A stretch of DNA of 61,399 nt from Streptomyces sp. NBC_00878 (GTDB lineage: Bacteria > Actinomycetota > Actinomycetes > Streptomycetales > Streptomycetaceae). The notes under the pieces are model-generated. The model saw only the letters and a program-made list of their open reading frames with translations. It did no database searches and had not been told where the DNA came from. The stretch lies in NCBI RefSeq assembly GCF_026341515.1, contig NZ_JAPEOK010000005.1, positions 1-61,399 of the forward strand, read 5' to 3'. Made by a program: the position numbers and the translations under genes. Shown here piece by piece: positions 8,757-18,078 of the stretch (position 1 is its first letter; every line of letters starts with the position of its first letter).

Positions 8757-11700
8757 TCAGGCGTTGCGTTGGGCCGGGGTGGGGATGCTGCAGTCCAGCA
8801 CGATGGCCCGGACGTCGAGGCTTCTTCTCTCGCTGAGTTGGATGGCTTGGCTGTTGTAGGTGGCCTGCAAGGTGGCCAGTGTCTGTGAGGCGGGAGGGCG
8901 CTTGCGCTCTGGATCCGTCCACTGGTCTCGGGGGAAGTAGGCGATGAGGTAGAGGCCTTGGCGGGTGCCGAGTGTGGGCAGGTAGTCGTCGACGAGCTGG
9001 GTTTCCATGGCGGTTTTGAGGTGATCGTGCCAGTTGCCTTTGACCTCGATGGCTACCTGGGCAAGGAGAGTCTGGGGCAGGCGTGGGGCGCGTGCAGGAT
9101 CTGATGCGGCGGGGGCTTGGAGGAGGAGGTCGATGCGGTCGCCGGCGCCTTTGGTGTTGCGGTTGACCTGGACCTCGCGGTTGATGAGGATGCCGCCCTG
9201 GGTGAGGTCGCGCCTGAGGGTGTGGGCGAGGTAGTCGGAGATGAGGTTCTCGTCCTTGGCGAAGCGCAGCCGTTGCTTACCCTGCGTGCCGTCCGGGCGG
9301 GTTTCCAGGCTTGTCTCGTTCCACAGGATCGTTGCAGGGAGCGTGCCCGTGGTGAGTTCGTGCTGGACGGTGTTCAGGAGCGCGACGACCAGGTCCAGCA
9401 GGTCGGTTCCATCCTTGATCAGCCGTCCATTGGGGTTGCGGATCAGCTCGGTGAGTTCGGCGGCCATGGGGCGGATCCAGGAGATCTCCCGGTGTGTGTG
9501 CTCGGCTTCCCTCACCAAAGGGCGCAGGATGCCTGCCTGCGGCCAGGCATCGCGGAGGGTGCGCAGACGGGTGACGGCCTCGGCCGTTCCCCGGGAGGCG
9601 AGGTGGGCGAGTACTGCGTCACGGCATCCTGGTCCGTGGGCAGGTGATGGGCCGTCGGACGTGTCGGTGGGGAGATAGCGGGTGAGGAGGATGCGGGCGA
9701 GGTCGGCAACGGCCGGGGTGGGCAGGGCGATGACCCAGGGCGCTGTGCTGCGGGGGTGCAGAATTCGCTGGGTGACGGCGTCCAGAACGGTGTGGTCGCT
9801 TCGCAGGCGGTGCTCTGCGGTCGGCCAGATCTCCTCGGGTACGTCGACGAGGAAGACACTCAGGTATGCGGCGTCGAGGCGGGCGTCCTGCGTGGGGCGG
9901 GGCTCGCGCAGAGGCATGCCGAACTGGTCCAGTGCCTGTCGCCGGGTCGTGGGGGAGGCGTGCTGCAGCAGCCAGGACAGCAGTGCGGCGAGGACGGCGT
10001 GGCCGTCGGGTCCGGTGGCTAGGTCGGGGGCGTTGCGGTGTGCCTGCTCCGTGAGTTCCGTCAGCAGCCGCATGAGCTGGTCTTCGAGTGCTGGGGTCCT
10101 GATGCTGGCGGCCAACTGGAGTTCGGGGAAGGTTCGTTCTGCCGCATAGGAAGCGCGGGCCAGGGTTTCGAGTGTGGTCTGCAGTTCCTGCGGGGCATGC
10201 GGCAGAGCTGTCTCCAGCAGGCGTTGGCGGCCGGCTCTGCCTGCGGCGCCGGTGGCTTCCATGGGAAATGCCACGAGCGTAGGTGCCCAGGCGCGCCATT
10301 GGGCGGGGGCAAGGGCAGACAGTGCCGCCGGGTCGTCGAGGAGGAGGGTGAAGGCGAGGACGGCAGCCCAGGGCCGCCAGGGAAGGTTGGTTGTGCCGAT
10401 CCAGTCGTCGTCCGTCGGCTGGCTTTCCGTGACGAAGTGTTGCGCTGCTGCGCGTAGGCGGGGAGTGTGATCGGCGGGCAGGACCGATGTGCCGGGGGTG
10501 GTGAGCAGGTCGGTGGAGATGGCGGTGAGGGTGCCGGTCTCCGGGTCGTGGAGCAGGTTGCGGCAGAGGCCAACGAAGCTGTCGGTGTCACCCGCTTCTG
10601 CTCGGGCAAGGAGGATCGGAGTGTATTCGGCGTACTCGGCACGGCCCTCCCATTGCCTGGGCTCCCGCTGCCTGGTTTCTCTGGCCCTGAGCCGGTCGGC
10701 GCTCTCGCCCTCGGTGGGTACGGCGGCGAACCAGACGGCGAATGCCTGGTCCCAGACTCTGGTGCCTCGGGTGGCCCAGGCGATGTCCTGCCCGGCATCC
10801 GTCATTCGCGTGAGGGACCACACGTATTGCAGAGCGGGCAGGGCATGAGGGGCCTTGGCGTCACTGAGGGCGTGCTCAAGCTCGACCAGCCAGGCAAGAT
10901 CAGCCGCGTCGAGCAGGCTGCTTCGTTCCTCTCGTTCCGCACCGGCCGGGAGGCCCGCGTCAGGCCGGGCCATGGTGCGGGACGGCGGATTGGAGTCCCA
11001 GCCCTCTGCGAGGAGGAGGGCGTCCTCGGTGTCTGCCGCGAGGGTAATGAGCTGCTGGACCAACAGGCGCCGCAATCGTCGGGCTTGAAGGTTGTCGGGG
11101 TCATTCACCGGCGCGCGCAAGGGCGCGGGAACGGCAAGCCGGGGATAGGTGCGCAGGTATGGGCGCAGCAGCGCGGCCACGTCGGGGATGTGGTTCTCGG
11201 CTGCGGGGCCGGCCAGGGCACGGTCGAGGAGTGCCTGCACCATGGTCTCGGTGTCGGCGCATGCGCTCCAGGGTGAATCGGCGGGGGTGAGCTGGCCGGC
11301 GGCCCAGGACAAGAACGGTGTGATCTCGTCGGGACCGAGGCTGGTCGGCAGGCCGCGGCAGAAGCGGGTGTAGAGGCTGTATTCAGCGTGTGGGGGTGTC
11401 AGGGCCGCAAGGAGTTCCGCCGTGGCGAGCTTGGGTCGGCACGCTTCGAGGACGGTGCCGCGCAGACCGTCGAGGGGGTCGTGGTCGGGGTGCTGGGCCA
11501 GTTCGGTCAAGATCGGCTTCAGCAGTCCTGCTGCGGCATCGCGGTCGAGGCCGACGGTGATCTGCGCCGCGAGACGGCGCAGGAGGTGCGACTGTTGTGA
11601 GTCGAGCGCGACGGCTGCCACGTCGGGCAGGAGCTCGACTGCCTCGTTGTCTGCGATCAGAGCCAGGACCAGCTCCAGTTCCTGGGTGTCCCCGGGCCGG

Positions 11701-13147
11701 GAGCGGGTCGTGGCATCGGGGAGCGCTTTGCGCAACTGCTGGATGAGATCGGGGTGTTGAAGGCGGCCAGTACGCCACCAGGGGCCATTGCGGGAAGTGT
11801 GCTGCCGGCTCTGGCGGAGCAGGCCGTCGACGATCAGTTTCCGGCAGTGGGCATCGTCGATGTAGGAGCTGTAGGACGCGATGGCTTCCGGGTCGGTTCG
11901 GATCAGCCAGGGACCGAGATCGGGGCGCAAGGCGACAAGCCAGGCGGCCAGTTCATGGAGGTCGCCGGGGATGCCCGCCTCGCCGATCTCGCCGCGGTGT
12001 ACGAGAAGTCCCTTTAGTTGCTCGCGGCCGAGCTGGTGATCGGCGAGGTAGCGGGCCGTGAGATAGGAAGCGATGGAGGCGTGGGCGGGGCCTGCGGCTG
12101 CGTGGCCCCGGCTGGCGAACAGCGGGCTGTGCAGGACGCTTTCCAGGATGGGCCGTTCGATGACGAACTGCCCGGACGGGGCGCCTTCTTCTGCGTCGAG
12201 GAAGGCGTCCAGGGGCAGCAGATTGCGGTCTGTATGGTCCGGGCGGAGGGTGGTGACGCTTCAGCCCCGGTGAGCAGGCAGTAGCAGGCGAGGCGAGCCG
12301 CCGTGGCGAATCGCTGTTCCTGAGTGCCTGCGAGCTCAGCCGGATCGCGGTCTTTGCCTTGGTTCATGACTGCGCGTGGGAGGGCGAATCCGTACAGGGC
12401 ATTGCGGCTGGCCGGCAGGGCATCATCGGCGGCGAAGGTGTCCAGCAGCAGCTTGAGCGTCAGTGGTGTGCGGGCGAGTGCCTGGGCACCGGAGGTGGTG
12501 ACGGCGTGCAGGAACCGGTCGGGAGAGAGGTTCCGGCCGCTTGCTGCGGTGATCAGGTCAGATCTCCGCAGAGGCGCCAGGGTGTAGGTGTCGCTGTCGG
12601 TGATGGCGAACGCGCGGGCGGCGGCCTGCCGCAGAGCGTCGGTGTAGGCCATGCTGCGGCAGGCGATCAGTACGTGCAGGGGGCGGCAGTCGTAGGTGGC
12701 GGCCAGGTCGGTGAACCAGCCCGCGATTTCCTTGTTCGTCGCCTGGCACTCATCAACCCCGTCCAGGACCAGGAGGAACCGCGGCGTCTGTTCGTCGTTT
12801 TGGAGCCTGTTCGCCGCCGGGAGCGGGAGGATGGTGAGCCGCTCCAGAACGGGCCGGGCCTTCCTGGCCAGATCTTCCCAGGTGCGTACCTGACCGAGAT
12901 CGACCCTCGCCTCTGTCTCCCAAGCCAAGAAGGTCTGCTTCGGGTCAAGAACTGCGGCCAGGGCGTATGACTTGCCGATGCCGGCTTCACCGAGCAGAAC
13001 AGCCGATCGAGCGCAGGCCTGCGTCACCGTCACGAGAGAGGGCGTCTCGCGGGCCAGCTGGTTCCATGCGGTCGGCTCCTGCAGGAAGCCGTCGGAGTCG
13101 AGAGGCAGAGCCTCACCGACGGGAACGCAGAATCGCTCCAGATGCAC
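8757..13147 (-). pseudogene. NACHT NTPase with C-terminal PD-(D/E)XK nuclease domain, one frameshift
   Basis: About 1464 aa if repaired. The start is GTG 13147, preceded by GAAGGAG. Walker A GEAGIGKS is at residues 53-60 and Walker B FLLVLDGVDE at ~124-133, followed by NACHT-type helical segments and a long HEAT-like array. The C-terminal ~200 residues hold RIDLLL (~1336) and IEVKGNW (~1366), the D...ExK signature of PD-(D/E)XK nucleases, followed by Gln/Asp and a Leu-Tyr-Leu-Ile strand. Around 12250-12262 the frame breaks: before it reads CYCLLTGAE, after it the other frame continues TLRPDHTDRNLLPLDAFL and on to the stop with full coding character. A one-base loss, real or a sequencing error, explains it. 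The family resembles bacterial NLR/Avs anti-phage sensors. If the shift is an error, the gene is intact. Confidence 0.75.
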
Positions 13148-13402
13148 GCGGTGCTCCTTCGGAAGAACACCCGAACCTACCGCAGTGCCCGCCGTGGCGA
13201 CCGGGGACGAGCAAGCACTGGCCGGGCCGGACCTTTCCGACGCCCAGTACGGGCACTGGGCTCGCCTGCGGCTGCTCCCTTCATCTGTGCGGCCAGCGCC
13301 CGGCGGAGGCGGGACGCCCGCTGCGTCCGTCGGGCCTTGTCCACAGATACCGACATCGCGACGTGCCTGCCCAGCGCTCGTCACCCCGGTGCGACGCAGG
13401 GC

Positions 13403-14950
13403 CTACCCGGGCGCGGCAGACGTGGCTGGTGCTCGTTCCGCCGCATCCGCGGGGGCGGGATACGCACGCGGCTCGATCCGGACGGATGCCCCGGGGGATC
13501 CGTCCGGGTGGTCATGAATCCAGGACAGGCCGCCGATGTCGAGCCGGTGGCGGGTCCGGGTGACGGCGACGTAGGCGAGGCGGGCCTCGCCGTCGTCGAT
13601 GGGACCGGGCACCGGGCGGCCGGTGGCGTCCTGTTGGTCGCTGTCTTTGGGCGGAGTGAAGTCGTCGGCGATTTTCACTCTGGCCCATTCGCGTCCCTTG
13701 GCCTTGTGGGCGGTGGAGACGGTTACTTCGGCCTGCTGTTCGGGGACGAGTTGGTTGACCGCGGCCAGGATGGCGTCTGTGCCGTGGGTGTCGACCAGGT
13801 CGACGAACGGCTGCAGGTCGCGTCCGGCCGGGTCGTGGGCGGCGTAGTCCTGCAGCTCGCCCCAGGAGGGGAACAGGAGCAGTTCGGGGTGGGTGGTGCG
13901 GCGGCCTTCTTTGAGGTCACGGGCGGCCTGGGCCAGAGCGCGCAGGCTGTCTCCTCCCCCGGCCAATCCCACTCGGTGTCCGGCGGCCAGCAGGTCCATC
14001 GCCTGGGCCATGGCGCCGACGTTGGTGCGGCACAGCACCGCGTCGGGCCGGGTGAGGGGGCCGAGTTCGGTGGGCACCGTCTGGGTTCCGCTGAGGCGGA
14101 TCGGAGCGCTGGCGATGTGCAGCCAGCGGTTGGCCTCTTCGGCCAGCAGCGGGCCGAAGCGGAAGGACTGCGACAGGGCAAGCTGGGTGCCGTCGAAGCC
14201 GGTCATGATGTCCTTGGCGCCCCGCCACTGATAGATGGCCTGGGCGGAGTCGCCGACCATCACCAGCTGGGCGTGACTACGCTGGTCGAGGAAGATCTGC
14301 TCGACGACGGGGTTGGTGTCCTGGGCTTCGTCCAGCAGGAGGAAGTCGGCGTCGATCCTGGGCCCGGTGAGAGCCCAGATCTTCAGGTAGTGATCGTGGT
14401 CGAAGCGGACCGCGCCCTCCTCGGGGTGTTGCAGATCGGACCAGGCCTTGCGGGCGAACGACACCACGTACCGGGCGAGTTGGGTGTGCAGGTCCTTGTC
14501 CTCCAGGCCCCGCAGGCGGGGTACGTGGCGGCGGGTGATCGTCTCATCGGCTGTGTGGCAGAAGCTGGCCACGGTGCGCAGCGTGGCGTTGGAGAGGGCC
14601 TTTGGCGAGAGATCGCATTCGCCGATGCGGATCGGCTTGGTGATGCCGAGGGCCTGTCCGGTCTGCCAGGCCGGGCGGCGGGGGGCACTCAGGCGGCGGG
14701 TGTAGCGGTGGCCGACGGCGGCGTAGGCGAGGGAGTGGGCGGTCTTGCACTGCACGGTTGCCGGGAAACGTGCGCCGGCGTCCTGGGCGATGGCCCGGTT
14801 GAAGGCGAGGTAGCGGCCGCGGCGGGAGGTGGTGCGGGCGAGGAGGGCGAGGGTGGTGGTCTTCCCGGTGCCGGCGCCTGCCTGCAGGGCGAGGTGGTTT
14901 CCGGATTGGAAGGCGTCGGCTGCTGCCGCCTGTTCGTCGGTCGGTTTCAT
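13403..14950 (-). CDS. UvrD/Rep-type superfamily 1 DNA helicase
   Basis: A 515-aa SF1A helicase, short for the family. It has AGAGTGKTTT (residues 25-34), LLLDEAQDTN (motif II), GDSAQAIYQWRG (motif III), a QSFRFG motif IV, TAHKAKGREW (motif V) and YVAVTRTRHRL (motif VI). Subdomains 1B and 2B are reduced. It is the last gene of a three-gene operon joined by ATGA overlaps (16289 to 15426, 15429 to 14947, 14950 to 13403), so it is translationally coupled to a DUF6083 protein and a small protein. Its role may be plasmid recombination, repair or defence; sequence alone does not decide. It is a different lineage from the SF2 helicases at 551 and 23475. Confidence 0.88.
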   Translation of the reverse strand: MKPTDEQAAAADAFQSGNHLALQAGAGTGKTTTLALLARTTSRRGRYLAFNRAIAQDAGARFPATVQCKTAHSLAYAAVGHRYTRRLSAPRRPAWQTGQALGITKPIRIGECDLSPKALSNATLRTVASFCHTADETITRRHVPRLRGLEDKDLHTQLARYVVSFARKAWSDLQHPEEGAVRFDHDHYLKIWALTGPRIDADFLLLDEAQDTNPVVEQIFLDQRSHAQLVMVGDSAQAIYQWRGAKDIMTGFDGTQLALSQSFRFGPLLAEEANRWLHIASAPIRLSGTQTVPTELGPLTRPDAVLCRTNVGAMAQAMDLLAAGHRVGLAGGGDSLRALAQAARDLKEGRRTTHPELLLFPSWGELQDYAAHDPAGRDLQPFVDLVDTHGTDAILAAVNQLVPEQQAEVTVSTAHKAKGREWARVKIADDFTPPKDSDQQDATGRPVPGPIDDGEARLAYVAVTRTRHRLDIGGLSWIHDHPDGSPGASVRIEPRAYPAPADAAERAPATSAAPG

Positions 14951-15429
14951 GGCGTGGGCCTTTCGGGAAGCCGGGTGAGCGCGCGCCCGACGGCGGACAG
15001 CAGGTAGGCGGGGGTGGTGTGGGCCAGCAGCTGGCCTACCGCCCGGTCGAGGCGGTCGGTCTCCTGGTCGGCGTGCTCGGCCAGGGCCCGGTGCAGGGCC
15101 AGTTCCACGAAGCGCTCCGGGGTCTGCTGCGCACGGCGGGCGGCGGCCTTGAGGACGGCGTGCGTGGTCGGCGGGAAGGCGACATTGAGCAGCACCCTGT
15201 GGTCTGCGTCCGGGTAGTGCGTGGTGATCACGTCGATCGGCAGCCGTGCGCCGAGCCGGTGGCGTAGACGGCGGGCTGCCCGGTGGGGGGTCTTGGCAGG
15301 TACGAGGGCCATCAGACGGGTGGCGTCGTGGTTGGCGGCGAGCGGCAGCACGCGGGCGGCGCGGAGCAGGGCCGCCGGGGACAGGGGGTGGGTGAGCATG
15401 ATTTCCAGGGCGTGATGCGGCATCGTCAT
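14947..15429 (-). CDS. Small helical protein, possible RHH-like C-terminus
   Basis: 160 aa. The start ATG at 15429 overlaps the TGA of the upstream gene and its own TGA overlaps the helicase ATG, so it is tightly coupled on both sides. The frame is open further upstream but that part is only a Pro/Arg-rich shadow of the neighbour. It is Ala/Arg-rich, with VLLNVAFPP followed by KAAARRAQQTPERFVELALHRAL, which looks like a ribbon-helix-helix or small DNA-binding fold. The function is unknown; it may be a partner of the downstream UvrD-like helicase. Confidence 0.7.
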   Translation of the reverse strand: MTMPHHALEIMLTHPLSPAALLRAARVLPLAANHDATRLMALVPAKTPHRAARRLRHRLGARLPIDVITTHYPDADHRVLLNVAFPPTTHAVLKAAARRAQQTPERFVELALHRALAEHADQETDRLDRAVGQLLAHTTPAYLLSAVGRALTRLPERPTP

Positions 15430-16289
15430 CCCCTGCCGTGCCGGCGGGCCCGGGGGTGGGCCAGGCGGGGGTGGATGTGCACCGCGTGCAGGAGGGGGTC
15501 GAAGGGCTGCCATCCGGCCAGGGCGAGGTCGGCGACGCCGGGGGCGGCGGCGTGTGCGGGGCAGTGCTGGGCGCGCCAGCGTAGTTGCTCGCTGTAGGGG
15601 AGGTGGCCCAGGTCGTAGACAGCCATCAGGGTGTCGGGCAGGGTGAGTTGGCCTCGCTGGGGGCCGGTGGGCAGCAGTCTCCAGGTCCCGGCCGGGCCGG
15701 TGGGGGCAAGGACCGGATTCGTGCAGCGGTGGCGGTGGCGGGTCTGGGCCACGCAGCGCAGTCCCCGGACGGGACGCTCGGCAACGTAGCGGCACAGCAG
15801 CATCTGCACGACGGGACGGTCAGGTCCGTCGGTGTCGGCGCCGGGTGCGCTGCCGCCGGGGGGTGGGGCAGGGGTGAAGGCGCCGGTGTCGGTCAGACGG
15901 CGGGTACGGACGGCGAGTTGGCGGCGGGCCGCCTCGAGGCAGGGGCTCATCCGGCAGGTGGGGGTGCGGCGCGGGCAGAGCACGGCGTGCGGGATGCGGC
16001 ACCAGACGCTGCCGTCGCCGTGCGGGTGGGCCATGCCGCCGCTCAGGTGCCAGCGACACGATTCGGGGACGTGGGCGGCGGTCAGTTCGGCGGGGTGCAG
16101 GGCGATGGGCCGCTGGTCGGTACGCGGGTAGAGGTCGATGCGGTTGCCGCAGTGACGGCAGCGGCTGTGTTGGCCGGCGCGCAGCAGGCGGCTGGGGCTG
16201 GTGGCGGTCACCCGCAGGGGGCGGGGGTGTCGGGTGACGCGGAGGCTGCCGTCCCAGTGGCGGCTGGCGGGGGCTGGAGTGGGGCACAT
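15426..16289 (-). CDS. DUF6083 domain-containing protein
   Basis: 287 aa from ATG 16289. The first half is the DUF6083 core: WDGSLRV, RLLRAGQHSRCRHCGNRIDLY with a CxxC knuckle, then a TDQRPIALHP segment, CRWHLSGG and AHPHGDGSVWCRIPHAVLCP. The second half has further Cys/His (CVAQTRHRHRC, QHCPAHA) that may form another metal site. This family is common in Streptomyces accessory regions and linear plasmids and has no assigned function. The longer frame upstream lacks conserved sequence. It heads the operon with the small protein and the UvrD-like helicase. Confidence 0.75.
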   Translation of the reverse strand: MCPTPAPASRHWDGSLRVTRHPRPLRVTATSPSRLLRAGQHSRCRHCGNRIDLYPRTDQRPIALHPAELTAAHVPESCRWHLSGGMAHPHGDGSVWCRIPHAVLCPRRTPTCRMSPCLEAARRQLAVRTRRLTDTGAFTPAPPPGGSAPGADTDGPDRPVVQMLLCRYVAERPVRGLRCVAQTRHRHRCTNPVLAPTGPAGTWRLLPTGPQRGQLTLPDTLMAVYDLGHLPYSEQLRWRAQHCPAHAAAPGVADLALAGWQPFDPLLHAVHIHPRLAHPRARRHGRG

Positions 16290-16458
16290 GTCAGGGACCG
16301 TGCCAGGCGACACGCAGGCGCGAGCAACGTGTCGGAGGGATTTCGCACGGCCAGCCCAACGATCCCGCACGCATGAGCGTTATTGCGGATGGTTGTTCTA
16401 TGCCTGATGCCTGATCGGGTGATTCATGACGTGGTGCACGCCGGGACGGAGTGAGGGC

Positions 16459-16773
16459 TCAGGAACGGGCCGCGCCAGGCGGAGTGTGGTCCTCGCACAG
16501 GGTGCCCAGGAAGTGCTCGATGGGCACATCGAAGGTGTGGGCGAGGGCGTGCCAGGTGGTAACACTGCCGGTGGTGCGGCCGTGTTCGAGGTCGATGAGG
16601 GTGCGCCGGGCCAGACCGCTATGGTCGGCGAGTTCGTCGAAGGTCCAGCCGCGCTCGGCCCGCAGGCGCGCGAGCACAACGCGCAGCGCAGTGAGGTCGG
16701 GGTCGGGCGGCAAGATCGTCACCCCACCATCCGACGGTGCAGACCCCTGCCCCGTCAGTGCGGGTTTCTGCAC
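16459..16773 (-). CDS. XRE-family transcriptional regulator
   Basis: 104 aa. A helix-turn-helix spans residues ~28-85: LRVVLARLRAERGWTFDELADHSGLARRTLIDLEHGRTTG, then WHALAHTFDVPIEHFLG. Small single-domain cytoplasmic DNA-binding proteins of this type accompany DUF6083 genes. The GTG at 16773 lies inside an operator-like repeat, so the true start may be the GTG at 16722 (VTILPPDPD). It diverges from the gene at 16903, and two copies of an 18-bp site lie between, suggesting autoregulation and control of its neighbour. Confidence 0.8.
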   Translation of the reverse strand: MQKPALTGQGSAPSDGGVTILPPDPDLTALRVVLARLRAERGWTFDELADHSGLARRTLIDLEHGRTTGSVTTWHALAHTFDVPIEHFLGTLCEDHTPPGAARS

Positions 16774-16774
16774 T
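16757..16774. promoter_or_regulatory. Operator-like repeat, copy 1
   Basis: AGTGCGGGTTTCTGCACT has AGTGC/GCACT arms. It matches copy 2 (16809-16826) at 15 of 18 positions, differing only in the central AAA/TTT. It overlaps the annotated start of the XRE gene, so it is a likely XRE binding site. Confidence 0.6.
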
Positions 16775-16808
16775 TTCGCCGGGGCGGAGCGGGTGAAGCG
16801 AGCTTCGC

Positions 16809-16831
16809 AGTGCGGGAAACTGCACTACGGT
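16809..16831. promoter_or_regulatory. Operator-like repeat, copy 2, abutting a -10 TACGGT
   Basis: AGTGCGGGAAACTGCACT (16809-16826) runs straight into TACGGT (16826-16831), a good Streptomyces -10 for the rightward gene. A repressor bound here would block that promoter. Confidence 0.6.
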
Positions 16832-16902
16832 GCGTCCGTCTCGGGGGGCCTGTCACGGTGAGCCCCCGCCACGGCGCGAACGGACAGGAGGACGACCAGC
16901 CC

Positions 16903-17964
16903 ATGAGGCTCGGTGGCGCGCATGCCGCAGTGCGGCGCATCTGGACAGTGGAGCTGCGTCCGCGGGCGGGCGGCCCCACGCTCGTCTGCCCCTCCTGCAC
17001 CGCCCACACCTCTCCCCTTACGGCCTCCTCCGCGCGGTCCGCCGCCCTGGCGCATCTGGCCTGCCACGCCCGCGCCGACGCACTGCCGGCGTATCTGCGC
17101 AGCTGCCAGTGCCGGGTGCAGGGCTGTTTGTGGCATCCGCGTCGCCGGGGATGCGGCGGGCCGGTGCTGCTGGCCCTCACCCGCGACCCCAGCGGCCGCA
17201 ACTGGCGACTGGCCGACACCTGCGCGGCCTGCGCGGCGGCGACCAGCCATACCGCCGTGGTGCCGGACACGCTGGTCAACTCTCCCCGGCCGCTTCCCTC
17301 TACCTGCGCGCCGCCGCAGCCGCTGGTCGGGCTCCGGGTGGAGTCCGACCAGCGGCTGCGGGTGCGGGAGATGCTCACCTACCTCGGCGCCGCGCTGCCC
17401 CGGTTCACCTCCCCCGCCTCCCGGCTGCTGGGCCTGCAATGTGCCCTGCGCACCAACAGCCGCGGGCATGCCCGGCTGCCGACGGGTCTGCTGCGCGGCA
17501 TGCGCCTGGGCGGGCACCGGGAGCTGTGGCAGGAGCTGGCCCACGCCGGCTGGCTGGAGCCGCCGGCCGTCAGGTCGGTACCCGTGCAGGTGCGACTGCT
17601 CGATGCCGCGGTCCTGGACCAGGCGCCCGGTCGCCGTGCCCGCTGCCGCGCCGCCCACTGGGCGCTGCGCCCCGCCCCGTTGGCCTTGCCGGCCGCGCCG
17701 CCCGCCCTGCGGCTGACCGCTCTGGTGCTGGCCGCACACACGTCCGTCGATGCCGAACACAGCGCCGATATGGACGTCCTCGCCCGCCTGTGCGGGCACA
17801 ACCCGCAGCAGACCGGAGAGCTTCTCGACCGGCTGGTGACCACCCGCACGCTGGGAGCCTGGCACCATAACCGGGAGACCGACGAGGCGCTTTGGCACCT
17901 GCCCCAGCCTGCACGAGCCCGCCCTGCGGTACGGCCCCGCCGCCACCAGGCACCGCGATGTTGA
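16903..17964 (+). CDS. Cys-rich hypothetical protein with winged-helix-like C-terminus
   Basis: 353 aa from ATG 16903, with AGGAGG about 12 nt upstream; an in-frame GTG at 16858 is an alternative. The N-terminus has CPSC, then LACHARADALP, CQCRVQGC, HPRRRGC and CAAC, arranged like zinc knuckles. The C-terminal ~120 residues (SADMDVLARLCGHNPQQTGELLDRLVTTRTLGAWH) look like a winged-helix domain, suggesting a DNA-binding regulator. It diverges from the XRE gene across two operator-like sites. Cys-rich proteins of this sort accompany DUF6083 genes in Streptomyces, function unknown. Confidence 0.65.
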   Translation: MRLGGAHAAVRRIWTVELRPRAGGPTLVCPSCTAHTSPLTASSARSAALAHLACHARADALPAYLRSCQCRVQGCLWHPRRRGCGGPVLLALTRDPSGRNWRLADTCAACAAATSHTAVVPDTLVNSPRPLPSTCAPPQPLVGLRVESDQRLRVREMLTYLGAALPRFTSPASRLLGLQCALRTNSRGHARLPTGLLRGMRLGGHRELWQELAHAGWLEPPAVRSVPVQVRLLDAAVLDQAPGRRARCRAAHWALRPAPLALPAAPPALRLTALVLAAHTSVDAEHSADMDVLARLCGHNPQQTGELLDRLVTTRTLGAWHHNRETDEALWHLPQPARARPAVRPRRHQAPRC

Positions 17965-18078
17965 GTCCGGCTCCGGGCAGAGGACAGGAAGATCGCGCCG
18001 CCCCTCGTCAAGGGCAGCACATATGGTGGCCGCGGTGCGGCCCGCAAAGAGACCGCTCGTGCGGAGGGGCAAAGGGCG

